This document shows positions 8,891 through 16,474 of a stretch of DNA of 64,000 nt, in pieces. Origin of the DNA: JAICXG01 sp036825615 (GTDB lineage Bacteria > Verrucomicrobiota > Verrucomicrobiia > Chthoniobacterales > UBA10450); NCBI GenBank assembly GCA_036825615.1, contig DAISXY010000008.1, forward strand, positions 1 through 64,000, written 5' to 3'. Under the pieces are notes generated by a model. It saw only the letters and a list, made by a program, of their open reading frames with translations, did not search any database and was not told the origin of the DNA. Every line of letters starts with the position of its first letter. Position 1 is the first letter of the stretch. Made by a program: the position numbers and the translations under genes.

Positions 8891-10051
8891 CTAGCGGCGG
8901 ACGCTGGAAGCTTTTAACCCGCGGAAGTTATCGATCCGCCAACCGGCGGGCTCGGCTTTCAGTTGCACCGGTCCCTGCCAGCGAATCCATCCAAACTTGC
9001 GGTTCTTCTTATCGAACGTGACCGTCACCGTCGCCGCCTCAGCGCGAACGGAAGCCTCGCGTGCGCTGACCAGGCGCAGCGAATCGGTCGAGGCATAGTT
9101 GCGGGTGTACGTCACGAATGTCTCCCGACTGCGATAGTCCGTCGAAAGTAACTCGTAAGCCTTGATCGTGTTCCGGTCGGCCAGGTAAGTGAAATACTGC
9201 CGCACCACTTGCAGCGGCGTCGCGCGCGACAAAGTCCGCGGCGGCGGCGCAGCTGCCGAATCGGTTTCGGTTGCCTCCGGCGATTCCTCGGCCACAGCCG
9301 GCGGCGTTTCCACCGGCGACTCGGCGACAACAGGCGGCGGGGGCAGAACCGGCGGAGCGCTCGGGAATTGCGCCGCCGCAACCGCGGTGCTGGCCGCTTC
9401 CGGAGTTGCCGTGATGACCGGCGACGGCGTCGCTGATGCGACCGCGGCCTGCTGTTTCGGAATCGCACGGCGCACCGTCTGCACCGCGAACAGAACTCCG
9501 GCGATCGCGATCACGATCAGGCCGATCCAGAGGAGTAAACCTCCGCTTCCCACGGGTTGCGTCTGCGCTGGAGCAGGCGGGAGCGGCGGCGGTGCAGCGG
9601 GCATCGCGGGAGGCGGTGCTTCGCGCAAGGGGCCTGGGGATTCCTCCTTCTCGACCACGCAGGCGGCGATTCGTTCCGCCGCCTGGTCAATCGAGGCCGA
9701 GCGCGGCTCGCCGATGACCGACAGCCAATGCACCGTCGCGAGCAGGTAATCGAGACTTTTCGATATGTTCGAGGCATCGAAGCGCACCGGCATGATGTTG
9801 ATGCCTAACGAGAGCGCCCGCTCGACTTCGCGCAAAACATGTGGGGAGACGTTGGAGTGCTCGGTGTAAACCAGGACAAAACAACTCGCGTTCTCAATCG
9901 CGGTCAGGATCGCCTCGGCATACGACCCGCCGGGCGGCACATCGCGCGGCGCGGTCCAGCATTTTACGCCCCGTTGCTCGAGGGCGCGCAGAATCTCCAT
10001 CGCGGCTTCGGCGTCTCGATGCGAATGGCTGATGAAAGCGTGTCGCGCCAT
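8891..10051 (-). CDS. Membrane-anchored TIR-domain protein with C-terminal NTF2-like domain
   Basis: 386 aa. TIR domain at 3-130: strand A AFISHSHRDAE, CWTAPRDVPPG (the BB loop of TIR_2 types), and a helix with LREVERALSLG whose Glu75 is at the place of the catalytic Glu in NAD-cleaving TIRs. A Pro/Ala-rich linker follows, then one membrane helix (about 170-192, GGLLLWIGLIVIAIAGVLFA). A second low-complexity linker (195-275) leads to a domain starting QVVRQYFTYLADRNTIKAYELL that resembles NTF2/SnoaL-type folds, predicted outside the cytoplasm. Last gene of the operon, 48 bp after the cyclase stop. A TIR next to a nucleotidyl cyclase recalls Pycsar-type defence, but I see no cNMP-binding domain here. 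NADase activity is inferred only. Confidence 0.8.
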   Translation of the reverse strand: MARHAFISHSHRDAEAAMEILRALEQRGVKCWTAPRDVPPGGSYAEAILTAIENASCFVLVYTEHSNVSPHVLREVERALSLGINIMPVRFDASNISKSLDYLLATVHWLSVIGEPRSASIDQAAERIAACVVEKEESPGPLREAPPPAMPAAPPPLPPAPAQTQPVGSGGLLLWIGLIVIAIAGVLFAVQTVRRAIPKQQAAVASATPSPVITATPEAASTAVAAAQFPSAPPVLPPPPVVAESPVETPPAVAEESPEATETDSAAAPPPRTLSRATPLQVVRQYFTYLADRNTIKAYELLSTDYRSRETFVTYTRNYASTDSLRLVSAREASVRAEAATVTVTFDKKNRKFGWIRWQGPVQLKAEPAGWRIDNFRGLKASSVRR

Positions 10052-10099
10052 CGCGTCTAGGGTCGGTTCGTTCGTCCGCGCCGCACGGTTCGATTGTGG

Positions 10100-12100
10100 T
10101 CAACTTCGCGCGCGCTGTAAAGGCGCATGCCTGGGGTAGTTCTTGAGCTTCGGCTCAGGCGTGATCGCGCGCCTGACGTGATACATCGGATAAATCCCGT
10201 AGGCCTTCGCCATCGGCACCTGGCCGGCATATTCGCAGGTGAACTCGCTCACATTCTGCGCGGCGGCGAGCGCGGCGAACGCTTCGCTCGCATACACCTG
10301 CCCGGGCGGTGCGATCGGTTCGATTCGCGCCGTTTGGTTAACGTGCGCGCCGAAGCATTCGCGTACTCGCTTGATCGGCTCGAACTGGCTGTAAACCGGG
10401 CCGGCATGCACCGCGATGCGGAAGTTGGACGACGCCGGCAGACCACGCTTCGGCCAGTCGATCCGGCTGATCATTTCCGAGAGGTCGAGCGCGAAATTGC
10501 CCGCCGCCTGAACCGTTTGGAAAGTGAGATAGATGCAATCACCCCAGGTATTGCGGGTGATGATCTCGCGCTCCCATTGGCGGACGAGCTGGCCGACCTC
10601 GCCCATGAACTCGCGCACAAACAGGAACAGCTCCGCTTCAGTTAATTTGCTGAAACCAACCGCGTCGGCGAAAAGGATCGCCCGAATCTCCGCACCTGTT
10701 TCGGAATCTATGCGGCGGCGGCTCGTTAGGCGAGGCTGGCTTCGGGGCTGCGATTTTGCCGGCGAGAAGCTGGAAAGATCGATCATCTCAATCGGCAGCC
10801 CGAGTTTGCGCCAGCGGACAATTGCGCTTGCCGTCCCGCCCGGGCCATCGCCCGGCTGCTGATCCCAAACTGCGATCGCGGCCAGCTCGGTGTTCAACTG
10901 CCCGGCCCGGATGCGCGCGAGGCCGAGGATGATCTGGTTCGTATAGTCATAGCTCACGCTTTCGTGCCGGAGTTGCTCGCGCGAGGCGACGACCACGCGT
11001 GTCGCTCTCCCCAGCACGCGGTCAAAACGGCGGCGCCAGCTCTCGTCGATTATGCTTTTGGCGACAAAATCCTCCGGCGCACAAGGCAGGGCGACAAAGA
11101 TTTCGCCCTTCGCTTCCAGCATCGCTTCGAGAAAGAGGATGTCCGAGCCGCACGCGGCGGAGGAGTAACCGATCGCGGCGCCAATCCGCGCAATCGCTTG
11201 GCGAATCAAATTTGCGACCTCCTTTTCCAGGTGCGCGGGAAAGCGCGGCATCTTGCGCCCAGGGTGATCGATCATGTGTCCGGCAAAGACCGCGACTGGC
11301 GGAACGCGCAAGTGTCGTTCGACCTCCGCCGGATCAACTCGCCAAAAATCGAGCAGCAATCGCGCGTTGCGTCGGCTTGCCTGCAAATCGCCAAAACGGC
11401 GGCCGGCGATTTGCGCAGCTTCGGCGTAACGATCGTTCGCCTCCGCCCAGTCGCGCGCGATCAGGGCCGCTTCGCCTAACGTCGCCAGCAGCCAGTAGCG
11501 ATCGCCCGCGCCACGTCGCAGTTCGCGCAAACAGGCCGCGCGCACTTTGCTGGCCAGAGCGAGTGCGCGCTCTCTTTCGCCGATCAAGAGCGCGGTGGTC
11601 GCGGCGTTGATCCCGGTCCAGTAATCACCGCTGATTGCGTGCGCCTGCGCGTAGGTGGCGGCCGCGCGCCGCAGAAACTGTTTTGCCTCCGACGGAGTCC
11701 TGGCGCGCGCCGCCCGGTCCTTTTGCGTCCGCCCGAGCATGCCTAACGTTTCCGTATCGGCGTGACCTTCCCCAACGAGTTCCTCGAGAATCCGGCTCGC
11801 CCGTTCGGCCGCGCCGCTCCGCGCCAGCGCCAGGCCTTGCAACTGCCGCAGCCGCAGGTCGCGCGGAAAATTGTGCAAGCCCTGGCTGACGATGTCGTAG
11901 GCGAGCAACGGTTCGCCCCGCTTCAGGAGCTTTTCCCCGACGAGACGGAACAGCTCCACCGGCCACTGATCGCCCGCAGGCGCGCGGGCACGCCAGATCG
12001 CGAGCAGCTCTCCCGTCGCGAGCGCGTCGCGCTGGAGTTTCTCGATCGTCTCCGCAAAGCGCGGATCGACGATTTTGGCGCGACGATTGCGCCGGGTTAT
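10100..12100 (-). CDS. TPR/TRAFs-binding, SLOG-like and class III nucleotidyl cyclase protein
   Basis: Numbering is from the GTG at 11959 (619 aa). Residues 1-205 are helical repeats resembling the TRAFs-binding (DUF4071) region. Residues 220-345 (VAVFAGHMIDHP, GYSSAACGSDILFLEA, GEIFVALPC) look like a SLOG nucleotide-binding fold. Residues 420-600 are a class III adenylate/guanylate cyclase domain with both metal Asp (ILFADAVGFS, Asp432; TWGDCIY, Asp474) and the transition-state Asn and Arg (HVNQTARIE), so it should be active; base specificity is unknown. Family-like coding continues upstream of the GTG (KIVDPRFAETIEKLQRDALA) to an AUA at 12100 that overlaps the upstream stop as ATAA, 6 bases after GGAGG (12107-12111). 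I therefore place the start there (666 aa). A standard caller would give 11959. Middle gene of the operon. Confidence 0.8.
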   Translation of the reverse strand: MTRRNRRAKIVDPRFAETIEKLQRDALATGELLAIWRARAPAGDQWPVELFRLVGEKLLKRGEPLLAYDIVSQGLHNFPRDLRLRQLQGLALARSGAAERASRILEELVGEGHADTETLGMLGRTQKDRAARARTPSEAKQFLRRAAATYAQAHAISGDYWTGINAATTALLIGERERALALASKVRAACLRELRRGAGDRYWLLATLGEAALIARDWAEANDRYAEAAQIAGRRFGDLQASRRNARLLLDFWRVDPAEVERHLRVPPVAVFAGHMIDHPGRKMPRFPAHLEKEVANLIRQAIARIGAAIGYSSAACGSDILFLEAMLEAKGEIFVALPCAPEDFVAKSIIDESWRRRFDRVLGRATRVVVASREQLRHESVSYDYTNQIILGLARIRAGQLNTELAAIAVWDQQPGDGPGGTASAIVRWRKLGLPIEMIDLSSFSPAKSQPRSQPRLTSRRRIDSETGAEIRAILFADAVGFSKLTEAELFLFVREFMGEVGQLVRQWEREIITRNTWGDCIYLTFQTVQAAGNFALDLSEMISRIDWPKRGLPASSNFRIAVHAGPVYSQFEPIKRVRECFGAHVNQTARIEPIAPPGQVYASEAFAALAAAQNVSEFTCEYAGQVPMAKAYGIYPMYHVRRAITPEPKLKNYPRHAPLQRARS

Positions 12101-13455
12101 TGATCGCCTCCGTTCAGCGCGTCCGATACGCCTTGCAGCACCCCGCGCAGGAAACGTTCACCGTCGGATTGCTCCGGCACGACCTGACCCTTGATCGGTT
12201 TCCGCTCCGAGCGATGCGAGGCTGCGATCTTGGCCGCGCGCACCCGGCGGAGCACGTCGAGGTTGTGCTTCTCGACTTCGGAAAACTCCTTCTCCGCCGC
12301 GTCGAAGGTGAGTCCTTCCTGCGGCTGGTACCAGGAGAACTGGGAAAACGTTTGCCTCATTTTCGAGTCGTCGATCTGGGCCCCGTGGCGGGCGAACATT
12401 TCATAGATCGCGTATTTCACATCTGCCAGCTCCAGCTCGTTGGCATCCGCGACCGTGATCTCCTGCTCTCGAGTGGCGGGAAATTTCTCGCCTTCGAGGT
12501 CCTGGCTTCCCTGATCTGGCGCAGCCGTATCCGGATTTTCAGCCGCGGCGGCATCTTCCGGCGGCGGCTGCTCGCCTTGCGCCGCGGCCATCTCCTCGGG
12601 CGCGCCGCTCGCGTTCTCGTCAGCTGGGGCTTCCGCGACCTGGCCGTCAGGGGTTTCGATCTGTTTCGTCTGGACGTTGTAAACACAGGTCCAGGCCATC
12701 GGGACCTCGGCCGCGTTCTCCTTACTCGGGACCGGCGCAATCGAGAGGTTTACCTTTTGCGAATCTGATTCCCAGCCGGTGGCATCGATCGTCACCCGGC
12801 GCGGGTTGAGGTTCGGGTCCTGCTGCGTTTCGTCGAGATAGGTTTGCCAGATCACATCCCGCAGCTCGCTCCCATTGGCGCGCAATTCGGGCGGCGTTTC
12901 GTATTTGAGCGGCGATGCGCTCACGCGTTGAAAGAGCTGGATGTCGCTGCTGCCTTTCTCGCGCGTCTCGAGGATGATCCAATCGTCGTTAGGCGAAACC
13001 ACCACCCAGGCGTTGCGCTGGTATTGGGCGAGGACGGCTTCGTTCGCCGGATTCTTCGCCTCCTGCACCGCGATCTCACGGATACCCTGCTGGCGATCGC
13101 GCAGATAACGCACGCGCAACTGGCCGCTCGGCGTCATCACCTGGCGCTCCACTCGCATCCCGGGCTGAAGCGGCGGCGGCTTGGGATGATGCGGAGCGGC
13201 CGCGACCGGCTGGCTTGCCACCGCCGTGCTGCTGCCAGGTGCGGCTGGCACGGACGCGGCTGCCACGGGCGCGGCGGGAGCCTGGGCGGCAGGAGCCTTG
13301 TCCGGCGCCGGCTGGGCCGCTGCGCCCGCTGGCGCCGGGGAGGAAGTGCTCGCCGCTTTCGACCAGCGCGGGACCAAAACCAGGAGGATGAAAATGTTCG
13401 CGACTCCGATGATCGCGACCGCAATTATTGCCAGTGCAATCCAACGACGATTCAT
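12097..13455 (-). CDS. Single-pass membrane protein with YARHG domain
   Basis: 452 aa from the ATG at 13455 (MNRRWIALAIIAVAIIGVAN). One N-terminal membrane helix (about 5-30) leads to an Ala/Pro-rich linker (35-100) and a large extracytoplasmic part. A beta-rich central region (about 100-270) is followed by an acidic Ala/Pro/Glu-rich linker. Near residues 340-410 is a YARHG-type domain (YAIYEMFARHGAQ ... FSQFSWYQPQ), a small module found in secreted or membrane proteins and thought to bind cell-wall or extracellular ligands. First gene of a three-gene operon with the cyclase and TIR protein, so it may be the sensor of that module. Its stop overlaps the proposed cyclase start. Confidence 0.75.
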   Translation of the reverse strand: MNRRWIALAIIAVAIIGVANIFILLVLVPRWSKAASTSSPAPAGAAAQPAPDKAPAAQAPAAPVAAASVPAAPGSSTAVASQPVAAAPHHPKPPPLQPGMRVERQVMTPSGQLRVRYLRDRQQGIREIAVQEAKNPANEAVLAQYQRNAWVVVSPNDDWIILETREKGSSDIQLFQRVSASPLKYETPPELRANGSELRDVIWQTYLDETQQDPNLNPRRVTIDATGWESDSQKVNLSIAPVPSKENAAEVPMAWTCVYNVQTKQIETPDGQVAEAPADENASGAPEEMAAAQGEQPPPEDAAAAENPDTAAPDQGSQDLEGEKFPATREQEITVADANELELADVKYAIYEMFARHGAQIDDSKMRQTFSQFSWYQPQEGLTFDAAEKEFSEVEKHNLDVLRRVRAAKIAASHRSERKPIKGQVVPEQSDGERFLRGVLQGVSDALNGGDQ

Positions 13456-13592
13456 GGTGACATTGCGCGCTCCAGCCGGGGTGTTGTCAATCCAAAAAAG
13501 AAGGCCGCGTCGCCACTCCAAAATGTGCGGCCGGCAATTTTGCTTGCCAATTGCGCCTGCCTCTGTTCGACTCGCGCGGATTGGAGAACCTC

Positions 13593-14750
13593 ATGAAAAA
13601 AATCGCCTGTTTGTTAATCGTGCTCGCCCTCATCCCTAGCGTTCACGCGGACAAAAAGAAAAAACAGCAACAGGGAAGCGGCGGCGGCGGAGGTGGCAGC
13701 GGAGCAGCCGCGCACGTTCCCGGCGTCGGTGGGGGAGGAGGAGGCAAAGCGCGTGGGCCCTCCGGCGCGGGCGGTATGCACATGCCGGGAATGTCCCGCT
13801 CGACAGGCAGCGGCGCCTCGCGCGGCAACGCAGCACCGCGCAGTATGAGTCAGTCGGCACGGCGGCCGAGCGCTTCCCAATCCGCCGGCCACTCCAGTAT
13901 GTCCTCGAACAATCCCTTGAGCCGCCATTCCAGCTCACAAGCCGGGAGTGCAGGTGCCAGTAAGAGCACCAATAGCTCCAATCCTTTGATGCGCCGCGGC
14001 GGTCAGACCCAGGCAGGCGCGACCAACCCGTTGACGAGCCGTAGTCAAGGCGCCGGAAATGCCGCGGCAGGAAACAAGGGAGCCAATCCGCTCACTCAAA
14101 ACAATCGGGCCGGCGCCGGTGCCGCCAAAGGTGGAAACGCGATGGCCCAAAGAGGCAATCAGGCAAACAGACCTGGCGCGAATGCCAACCGGCCGGGCCA
14201 GGCCGGGATGAATGCACGCAATGCCAACGCGATGCGCGGGGCTAATGGGCGTCCCGGCGCGAAGTGGAATGCGCAGCACGGGCGGGCCATGCGCGGCGCC
14301 GGCCGCAATTGGGCTCATGCCGCGCGGGCTAACTATCACGTCCGGCCCTACCGCGAAGTCTTTCATGGCTATCATCGGGCCTGGCACGACCGCTATTGGT
14401 ACGGGGCGCACTATGATCGGGTCGTGGTCGTAGGTGGCGGTTATTATTACTGGGACGCGGGTTACTGGTACCCGGCCTGGGGTTATGATCCGGCCTATGC
14501 CTATGTCTACGACGGGCCCATCTACAGCTATTACAATCTGCCCCCCGACCAGGTGATAGTGAATGTCCAGACCGCGCTCCAGGACGAGGGTTATTACACC
14601 GGTGAGGTTGATGGACAACTTGGACCGCAGACCCGCGATGCAATCGGTGCTTACCAGGCCGATCATGAGCTCGAGGTTACCTCTGCGGTCGACGAGCCGA
14701 CGGTCGAGTCACTCGGGCTGATGGATGCAGCCGACGCTGAATCCAGCTAG
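13593..14750 (+). CDS. Secreted Gly/Asn/Ala-rich protein with peptidoglycan-binding domain
   Basis: 385 aa from the ATG at 13593, which gives a signal peptide ending ...IPSVHA. The mature part is very low complexity: a Gly run (about 28-65), then Ser/Asn/Ala/Gly-rich sequence with repeated NPL(T/S/M)R-like units (about 105-180), then a His/Arg/Tyr-rich stretch (about 225-310). The last 65 residues (PPDQVIVNVQTALQDEGYY ... LGPQTRDAIGAYQADH) form a PG_binding_1 domain, which binds peptidoglycan. Probably a cell-wall-attached structural or surface protein. Divergent from the YARHG gene (137-bp gap, the likely promoter region for both). Confidence 0.75.
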   Translation: MKKIACLLIVLALIPSVHADKKKKQQQGSGGGGGGSGAAAHVPGVGGGGGGKARGPSGAGGMHMPGMSRSTGSGASRGNAAPRSMSQSARRPSASQSAGHSSMSSNNPLSRHSSSQAGSAGASKSTNSSNPLMRRGGQTQAGATNPLTSRSQGAGNAAAGNKGANPLTQNNRAGAGAAKGGNAMAQRGNQANRPGANANRPGQAGMNARNANAMRGANGRPGAKWNAQHGRAMRGAGRNWAHAARANYHVRPYREVFHGYHRAWHDRYWYGAHYDRVVVVGGGYYYWDAGYWYPAWGYDPAYAYVYDGPIYSYYNLPPDQVIVNVQTALQDEGYYTGEVDGQLGPQTRDAIGAYQADHELEVTSAVDEPTVESLGLMDAADAESS

Positions 14751-14788
14751 CATCAGAGCCCGGCCGCGATTAATCTTATCCCAAACAC

Positions 14789-16474
14789 CTATCGGTCGAG
14801 ACCAGCGAAAAGGGCGGCGTAAACATCAATGCCATCCCATAGGTTCTGAAGTCGGAGGTTCTCATCCGCGGCGTGCTGGTTATCGTCGTGGTTCGCAATC
14901 GGCAGACCAATCACCGGGGTGTTGTCCGGCTGTTGGAAGAGATACATCGGGATGCTTCCGCCGACTGAGGGAAGACGGACTGGCTCATGCCCGGCCGCAG
15001 TCATCAGCTTTGCGATCTGGCGCGAGAATGGAAGGTCGAGCGAAGTGCGCGCGGGCGGATAACCTGCGCCCCAATTCACCCGAACCAGCTTTGGATTGCT
15101 AAGACGGGTGGCAGCGTCCGGAGAGTCGCGCACGATTTTGTATCCCTGGGCCTCGAGATGTCGCTCGACGAGTGATTTGATTGAATCAGGGGTTTCATCA
15201 GGCACGAGCCGGAAATCGATTGAGGCGCGCGCTTCCGGTTGAATCGTGTTGGAAGCTTTCTCGCCGACATGACCCGCTTCGATCCCGCGCACATTCAAGG
15301 CTGGGAGAAGGAGGAGTTCATTGAGATGTTTTCCCGCGCCTTCGGTCGCGCCAATTTGAAACTCTCGACGTAACTCCGGCTCGACATCCGGAATCTTCTC
15401 AAGTGCGGCGCGTTCCGCTTTACTCGGCGGCGCGACCTCGTCGTAGAAACCTTTGATCAGAATCCGCCCGTCCTCGTTCCGCATCGAGTCGATGAGGTGA
15501 GTCAGCCTAACGATGGGATTCGGGACCCAGTTTCCGTAATGGCCATCGTGCAATCCTTTCACCGGGCCATAGACGGTAAGCTCGAGATCGAGGGTGCCGC
15601 GCACGCCGAAGAAAAGCTCCATCTGCCGGCTTTGATGCACCGGACCGTCGCACAAGACCCAGGCGTCAGGTCGTAACTCTCGGGGGTATTTCGCCAGATA
15701 GTCGGCGAGATGTGGTGAGCCGGCTTCTTCTTCGCCTTCGAAAACAAACCGGAGATTAAACGAAGGTTTGATCCCCTGCGCATGCAACGCGTCAAGCGCA
15801 GCGAGCATTCCGATGATGGGTGCCTTGTCATCGCCGGCCGAACGGGCATAGAGTCGCCATTCCGGATCGATTGACTCAGCCTTGTGCCAGTCAACGTCGC
15901 GGCCGTCGCGGTCGCGCATCACCGGCGTAAAGGGATCGGACTTCCACTTCGCCGGATCGACTGGCTGCCCATCGTAGTGAGCATAGAAGGCGATCGTTTG
16001 TTTTGCGCCGGGAACGATCAGGTTCCCGACCACAATCGGCGGCGCCTCGCCTAACGAGAGTAAGTCTGCCTGAAGACCGCGCTTTGCGAGCATTCCGCGA
16101 ATGAAGGTCGCGTTGCGTTCAATGTTTGCTCGATCGCTGGCGAGATTCGGGAGCGCGAGCAAGTCGGCGAACTCCTGCAATATCTGCTTCGAATGCTCGC
16201 TGCGCCAAGCATCGGTGTTTCGCGCGACGGTTGCTGGATCCGCTGCCAACCCAGATCCGCACACCGACCAGAGTGTCATCCCGAGCGCAGCGCAGCGGAG
16301 CCGAGGGATCCAGTGGAATGACCGTGAAGCGTTGCCGCAGGAGAAGTCCGTGCAACGATCGCCTCGAGGTAATCGCACGGGATCCCTCGACTCCGCCTTC
16401 GGCTGCGCTCGGGATGACATTGCAGTGCTAGCTCTCATGTTTGGACCTTCGTTCGCACCAAACCGCGATTTCAT
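14789..16474 (-). CDS. M20-family metallopeptidase (dipeptidase type)
   Basis: 561 aa if started at the ATG of an ATGA overlap with the S9 peptidase stop (16474-16471). Zinc and catalytic residues are present: FYAHYDGQPVD, SAGDDKAP and VFEGEEEAGSPHL, with a central dimerisation domain and the final NHDDNQHAADE. The family cleaves dipeptides or related amides with two zinc ions. The N-terminal 66 residues are odd: about residues 19-65 are the translation of an inverted pair of REP-like repeats (16275-16419). Without it the sequence would pass from MKSRFGANEGPNMRAS almost directly to MTLWSVCGSGLAADP, a plausible signal peptide. The ATG at 16279, inside the repeat, is an alternative start. Coupled to the S9 gene. 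Confidence 0.85.
   Translation of the reverse strand: MKSRFGANEGPNMRASTAMSSRAQPKAESRDPVRLPRGDRCTDFSCGNASRSFHWIPRLRCAALGMTLWSVCGSGLAADPATVARNTDAWRSEHSKQILQEFADLLALPNLASDRANIERNATFIRGMLAKRGLQADLLSLGEAPPIVVGNLIVPGAKQTIAFYAHYDGQPVDPAKWKSDPFTPVMRDRDGRDVDWHKAESIDPEWRLYARSAGDDKAPIIGMLAALDALHAQGIKPSFNLRFVFEGEEEAGSPHLADYLAKYPRELRPDAWVLCDGPVHQSRQMELFFGVRGTLDLELTVYGPVKGLHDGHYGNWVPNPIVRLTHLIDSMRNEDGRILIKGFYDEVAPPSKAERAALEKIPDVEPELRREFQIGATEGAGKHLNELLLLPALNVRGIEAGHVGEKASNTIQPEARASIDFRLVPDETPDSIKSLVERHLEAQGYKIVRDSPDAATRLSNPKLVRVNWGAGYPPARTSLDLPFSRQIAKLMTAAGHEPVRLPSVGGSIPMYLFQQPDNTPVIGLPIANHDDNQHAADENLRLQNLWDGIDVYAALFAGLDR
16275..16419. repeat. Inverted pair of REP-like elements (CATCCCGAGCG family)
   Basis: Two copies of a repeat of about 40 bp face each other: 16275-16313 (GTCATCCCGAGCG ... 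CCGAGGGATCC) and 16379-16419 (GGGATCCCTCGACTCC ... CTCGGGATGAC). Each is itself partly palindromic. Related copies lie at 35931-36053 and about 45462-45495. Paired inverted short palindromic repeats of this kind resemble REPIN/BIME elements moved by RAYT transposases; no RAYT gene is in the window. This pair lies inside the reading frame of the M20 peptidase. Confidence 0.8.

Noticed and set aside
9165..9480. Plus frames of Ala/Gly/Thr-rich sequence inside the TIR gene
   Set aside because: They are antisense of the Pro/Ala linker of the TIR protein.
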